The translations under genes and the position numbers were made by a program. A DNA stretch of 64,000 nucleotides. Origin: Sipunculus nudus. Its lineage: Eukaryota > Annelida > Sipuncula > Golfingiida > Sipunculidae. The notes below the pieces were generated by a model that saw only the letters and a list, made by a program, of their open reading frames with translations, was not told the origin of the DNA and made no database searches. The DNA lies in contig CM049306.1 of the NCBI GenBank assembly GCA_026874595.1, positions 43,028,019-43,092,018 of the forward strand, in the 5' to 3' direction. Positions 60,256 through 64,000 of the stretch are shown piece after piece. How positions within the stretch are numbered: the stretch's first letter is position 1; each line of letters begins with the position of its first letter.

Positions 60256-61783
60256 CATTCATCTTTCATTTGAAAATGAATTTATGTGATTTCTGTCTTC
60301 CTCTGTGTATATATTAATGATCTAAGATTAAATTTGGTTGTGAAAAGTTCTTATAAAGCCTATGTGAAGGATGTATTAACTTGTTTATCAACACTATGTT
60401 TGTAAACACAGCAATGCTGAAAGACAGGAAAAACATGTAACTTAAGATGGTAGCTTGCATATTTGCAGAGGAAGAAAGGTCACTTGTTGTAAACATCATT
60501 TTCAAAGCTCTGGCTAATCTGACTTGCTGCCAGATGCCCTTGTTGATTCTGTTTTGATTATTTTAGTGGGCCCCCACATAGTATAAACACATTGATAAAA
60601 ACAAAACAAGCAGCCTGTCTGTCATGATATCCCCTTTTTATGGCCTATTTTTATAAAACCTTCAAGGGATTACCTTTAGTTTATAAAGGTCAGATAGTTG
60701 ATTGGGCCCCTTTAACGGAGGGACGGATGGTGGGTATAAAAATCATGTAACTGAAGTGTCAGATAACACATTTACAGATGTTGAAAGATCAGTGGTTGTT
60801 GGTAATGAGAATCTATGAAGAAAATTCTGTCATTTGCAAAACTATGGTTCTTCTGATTTGCCCCAATGTCATTGTTGTTTGAGTAAAGGTTATGACGAGG
60901 GGCCATTTTGCCAGGCCCCCCACATGTTAAAAACATTAAAATAAAAATTCCACACATCCTGTGCAACATGGTATCAGCCCACCTTGGTTTATTTTTTATA
61001 AAAGGTCCAAGGGATTATGTTTATTTTATAGATGTCAGACAACAGGATAGGCCCCTTTAAAGAATAAGGTTAGTAACTTAGTATAACACTATAAGGATAA
61101 ACAAATGTAAACAAATCTGGCCAAACAATTTGAATACAATGGCCACTAACCTGTGAAGTGACAACATGGGATGAATATATCCATGTATTCATGAAAATCC
61201 ATCAAATGCCTGATATGTTACTGTGGCCACACTGAAGGTTAATTAACAGACACTGCCAGTAACATAATGACTTCTCAGTAAGACAGTAAAAAAAAATAAT
61301 ATAAATGAATGAAGAATGGAGGCCACACGCTCTGGGCTAAACTAATCACTGTACCAAGTTAAATTTTGTCAAAATCTAATCAACATTTTAGTAATCTTGC
61401 TGCCATTCAAACGTAAAAAAACTCAAATGATTACCTCTCTGAACCAAGGTAAATTAATTGATTTAGCTTTTGTATATCTGTATTAGAGGAAAACTGATTT
61501 TCTTCATAACTGAGATCCTGAAATTAGGAAACCTACCTTTATAATGCAAAATCTGAACATTTTATGCCTGGATGCCTGGATGACAGAAACCTGGGGCTGC
61601 CATAGGGGCACATTAATTAGTTAACCTGATGTGCTTTATCTGAAACATATGTGGCAAGACAAAATATATATACACAGGTGTTGTATAGAAAACAAAGGGG
61701 GGGGGCATCATTTAATATGTATCTATATATGTACAGTTTATTTCTAGAGTGCACTTTCATATTCATTTCTATGCACTTTAAGG
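60256..61783. repeat. Decayed dispersed repeats and AT-rich sequence
   Basis: 60256-60990 contains paired relatives of the same family: TTTATAAAACCTTCAAGGGA near 60650 and TTTTTATAAAAGGTCCAAGG near 60993, GTGGGTATAAAAATCATGTA near 60730, and GGCCCCTTTAA twice (60704 and 61050). From 61100 on nothing clear is seen apart from a G run near 61699. Confidence 0.45.
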
Positions 61784-62120
61784 TAAAGGTGGGGGTTTAT
61801 AGTCTGATATCACCGATGATGTCAGTCTCATCTGACTTTACACTTTGCCTTCCTGGTCTTTCGGGCTTGTTCATTCCTATAGCTTTTCTCGGGTCCCTAG
61901 GGAGCATACAACCCAAGCAGCCAAAACAGGTGCTTGAAGGTTATTCCTTCTACATTTGCCTTCCTCTGATGACGAGAGCCCATTTACTCCTGGGTTGAGA
62001 GAGCGCATCCTTGTGCTAAAGACTTTGCCTAGGAGTCTTAGTGCAGACGGCGGTCAGAACTGGATGAATCTGCAACCTTGCGGTCACAAGTCCTATCCAT
62101 TACACCGCCACGCTCCAAAT
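61784..62120 (-). mobile_element. tRNA-derived SINE family B, copy 2
   Basis: On the minus strand it starts with a tRNA-like head: GTGGCGGTGTAATGGATA (A-box region, about 62113-62096) and GTTGCAGATTCATCC (B-box region, about 62075-62061). The body matches 21608-21950 along its length, and the 3' end is CCTTTACCTT. This copy keeps the promoter boxes better than the other. Confidence 0.7.
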
Positions 62121-63239
62121 CACCAAAGACCATAAACGGAATCTAAATCATTCAGTAGTACACTTGCATCTCCCTGTTAATTGGGGTTTCAACACTTGGT
62201 GCAAAGTGACCTAAAAACCTTAACCTGTTATATGTCAGATATTTGACTCTGAGTTACTAATATGTCACAGAATTTGATTGGTGAATTTACTGGATTTGAA
62301 TCTGATACAAAAAAATATGTCACCATATGAAATTGAGATCAGCACCAGCAATAAATCAAATGGACTAACAAGGCTGTTGGATAAATGGACATACATCTAA
62401 TATGTAAGATAAATACCCTGGTATATTTTTTTTATGGCATACATAGGTGGGGCACTAAAATATTATTTAATAACCATATTTCAGCAAATGAATTTGCAAA
62501 GGAGAAATCATAAGGGATCTTTTTAGCATTAGCATCAGCGAACAAGAGAGATTATATTTTTTTTAAATATCTTGGGAAACTTTGTCATAATTAGTTTTTT
62601 TTTATTTTGTAAATATATATTGGGTACCTTTTAAAGTATAGCATTATCTTTATTCATAGCTTCATTTTCTTCTGAAAATAACATTTTCTCCTATATTTTT
62701 TATAAGAATGTAAAATGGAATAAATCATAGAAGAAATCATGTATAAAAAGGAAATGGCAATCCTAACTTTGCTGTTATTATACAAATTTGGCTAATCACA
62801 TGTCCATAAAATAGCCTCATTTAGGATAATTGTCTTCCTGAGTCCATCAGAAAGACAGTAACAAACCAATATTTACCTGCTGATGAATCTGAGTAATGAT
62901 ACCAGGTGTGCAATGTCTGGGCCAACGATTTATTTACACATACCAGCCTTGCTAGCAACTGCAAATGTCAAGATGGGCCTTTTTAGGTCTTTGTTCTTTC
63001 TTTATTAATACACTGTGTATACACCAACATGTTGACAATATATTTCCTGAATAAAAAGACACTTGTGGTTTTGTCAAATTGATCTCCACCTGTTACCCTA
63101 GGTGTAGATGTTTTATAAAGAATAAAATTATTAAAATCTTGAAGTACTTGAATGCCCCCTCCTGTTTTAAAATAGAAACCATGTAAAATTTCTTCTTTTT
63201 GTGTAATCAATATCTCAGTACTGGCTGATGTGGTGTTTA
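62121..63239. other. AT-rich unique sequence, no feature seen
   Basis: Nothing could be supported. A 119-codon minus-strand frame (62983-63342) overlaps the following element; its translation has no domain and the frame is not preserved in the homologous copy at 24.3 kb. Confidence 0.5.
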
Positions 63240-63505
63240 CCTTAATAAATATTGCCCACACCTGTGTAATTAGAGCCTGATACTGCTGCCATTTTGAGCC
63301 ACTGACAGACAAGTGAAGATCAAGCTGAGCTGAGTTTATCATGAAACGCCATCTTTATTTCATTAGGCTGAAGTGAGCTGATTTTGGGCAACCCAGTTTG
63401 GCTTGAGAAAAAATTTTATATCTTTTGCAATTGAAAATGCCCAAAACAAATGTTCAGGTTTTGTTATTTTTTGTTTCTTGTCACTGAAAGGAAACGCTCT
63501 AATTT
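63240..63505 (-). repeat. Ancient dispersed noncoding element, copy 2
   Basis: Minus-strand partner of 24324-24575. Shared blocks in the same order include TTTCCTTTCAGTGACAAGAA, TTTTTTCTCAAGCCAAACTG, CCTAATGAAATA and AAATGGCAGCAG. No open frame is common to both copies. Confidence 0.6.
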
Positions 63506-63849
63506 TTTGAGTAGGAAAGTGTTGGCTTGATATATAACCATGTAAAACTATACTTGATATTTAAACAAACTGGTAAAATGTAAAATGGATGTAATATGTC
63601 ACACATTATATAGATAACTTGTCTAAATAATGCTGAGTTGAGCCACTAAACTCGGCTTACTACTAAAGTCAGACGTCTTTTTGTACAAGCCAGCCGCATT
63701 TGTGTGGCAAGTATGGCTCCGGGTTCTGTGTGCAATGCATTATTAAAATAAGTACCATTTTAACGGTACACTGATGCTATAGGAATCCTTATACTCTGAA
63801 GTAAATTAAGTTGGATATAGCCAAAAACTAATACAACATTTTATTGGCG
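63506..63849. other. AT-rich unique sequence, no feature seen
   Basis: Nothing could be supported. Confidence 0.5.
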
Positions 63850-64000
63850 GTTTGAAAGTTGAGTGGTAAAATGCCAGGCACTCTCAGCTGGTGACCCTGG
63901 TTTGATCAGGCTTTGAGTCAGTTGTAGAAGGCAATCCTAGGTTGGTGGGTTCTCTGGGTTCTCCAGTTCCTTCCATCTCTACAGGCTATAAGGAATGCCA
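63850..64000 (+). mobile_element. tRNA-derived SINE family A, copy 3 (cut by window end)
   Basis: A-box-like AAGTTGAGTGGT (63856-63867), B-box-like CTGGTTTGATCAGG (63897-63910), then GGTGGGTTCTCTGGGTTCTC and TTCCTTCCATC. Same family and strand as 29976-30190. The 3' end lies beyond the window. Confidence 0.7.

Noticed and set aside
62983-63342. 119-codon minus-strand frame as a gene
   Set aside because: No recognisable domain; it runs into an old dispersed noncoding element, and the homologous copy at 24.3 kb does not keep the frame.

Overview
This is eukaryotic, strongly AT-rich DNA with no convincing protein-coding gene. No open frame longer than about 130 codons occurs, and none has recognisable domains. 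The repeats suggest a marine lophotrochozoan, most likely a mollusc. The signs are tracts of GGACGGACGGAC followed by a hairpin and TAAAAA, short TA-flanked inverted-repeat transposons, tRNA-derived SINEs, and tandem arrays carrying the palindrome GGTGGCGCCACC. The phylum is a guess from memory of such genomes, not shown by a gene. The window is best read as an intron or intergenic stretch of a large, repeat-rich animal genome.

Layout. At 1-30 kb the sequence is mostly unique and AT-rich. It holds one large non-autonomous element (copy A, 1148-3771), several small inverted-repeat (MITE-like) elements, SINE-like copies, a 16-bp minisatellite near 22.2 kb, and short islands of mixed composition (about 7.1, 14.2, 15.7, 19.1, 20.2, 27.2 and 28.6 kb) that could be conserved noncoding or regulatory DNA. 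Two short splice-bounded open segments on the minus strand (28281-28334 and 27831-27896) are the only exon candidates, and they are weak.

At 30-45 kb lies a dense repeat complex. It contains a recent duplication (30.64-31.17 and 33.94-34.64 kb), a five-unit array of 278-bp units each made of two related halves of about 139 bp, a five-unit 180-bp satellite, a large element F (38557-41215) split by two DNA transposons nested one inside the other, and two further arrays with the same palindromic motif. From 45 to 52 kb, copy B (45357-47860) sits inside a copy of the MITE also found at 10.5 and 17.9 kb, which fixes its ends. Copy C (49208-52425) carries a block of interlocking palindromes. At 54-64 kb there are two adjacent TA-flanked inverted-repeat elements (pogo/Tigger-like), further SINEs, an inverted-repeat element whose loop contains a second element with terminal repeats built of C-rich minisatellite, and an ancient noncoding sequence (63.24-63.51 kb, minus) homologous to one at 24.32-24.58 kb.

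The parts of most interest are structural. Unrelated repeat families share a common 3' architecture. A 12-bp palindrome recurs at the same place in three separate arrays and, in one duplicated pair, is present in one copy and absent from the other. The nested insertions give a relative order of events. Nothing here amounts to a gene system with assigned functions.
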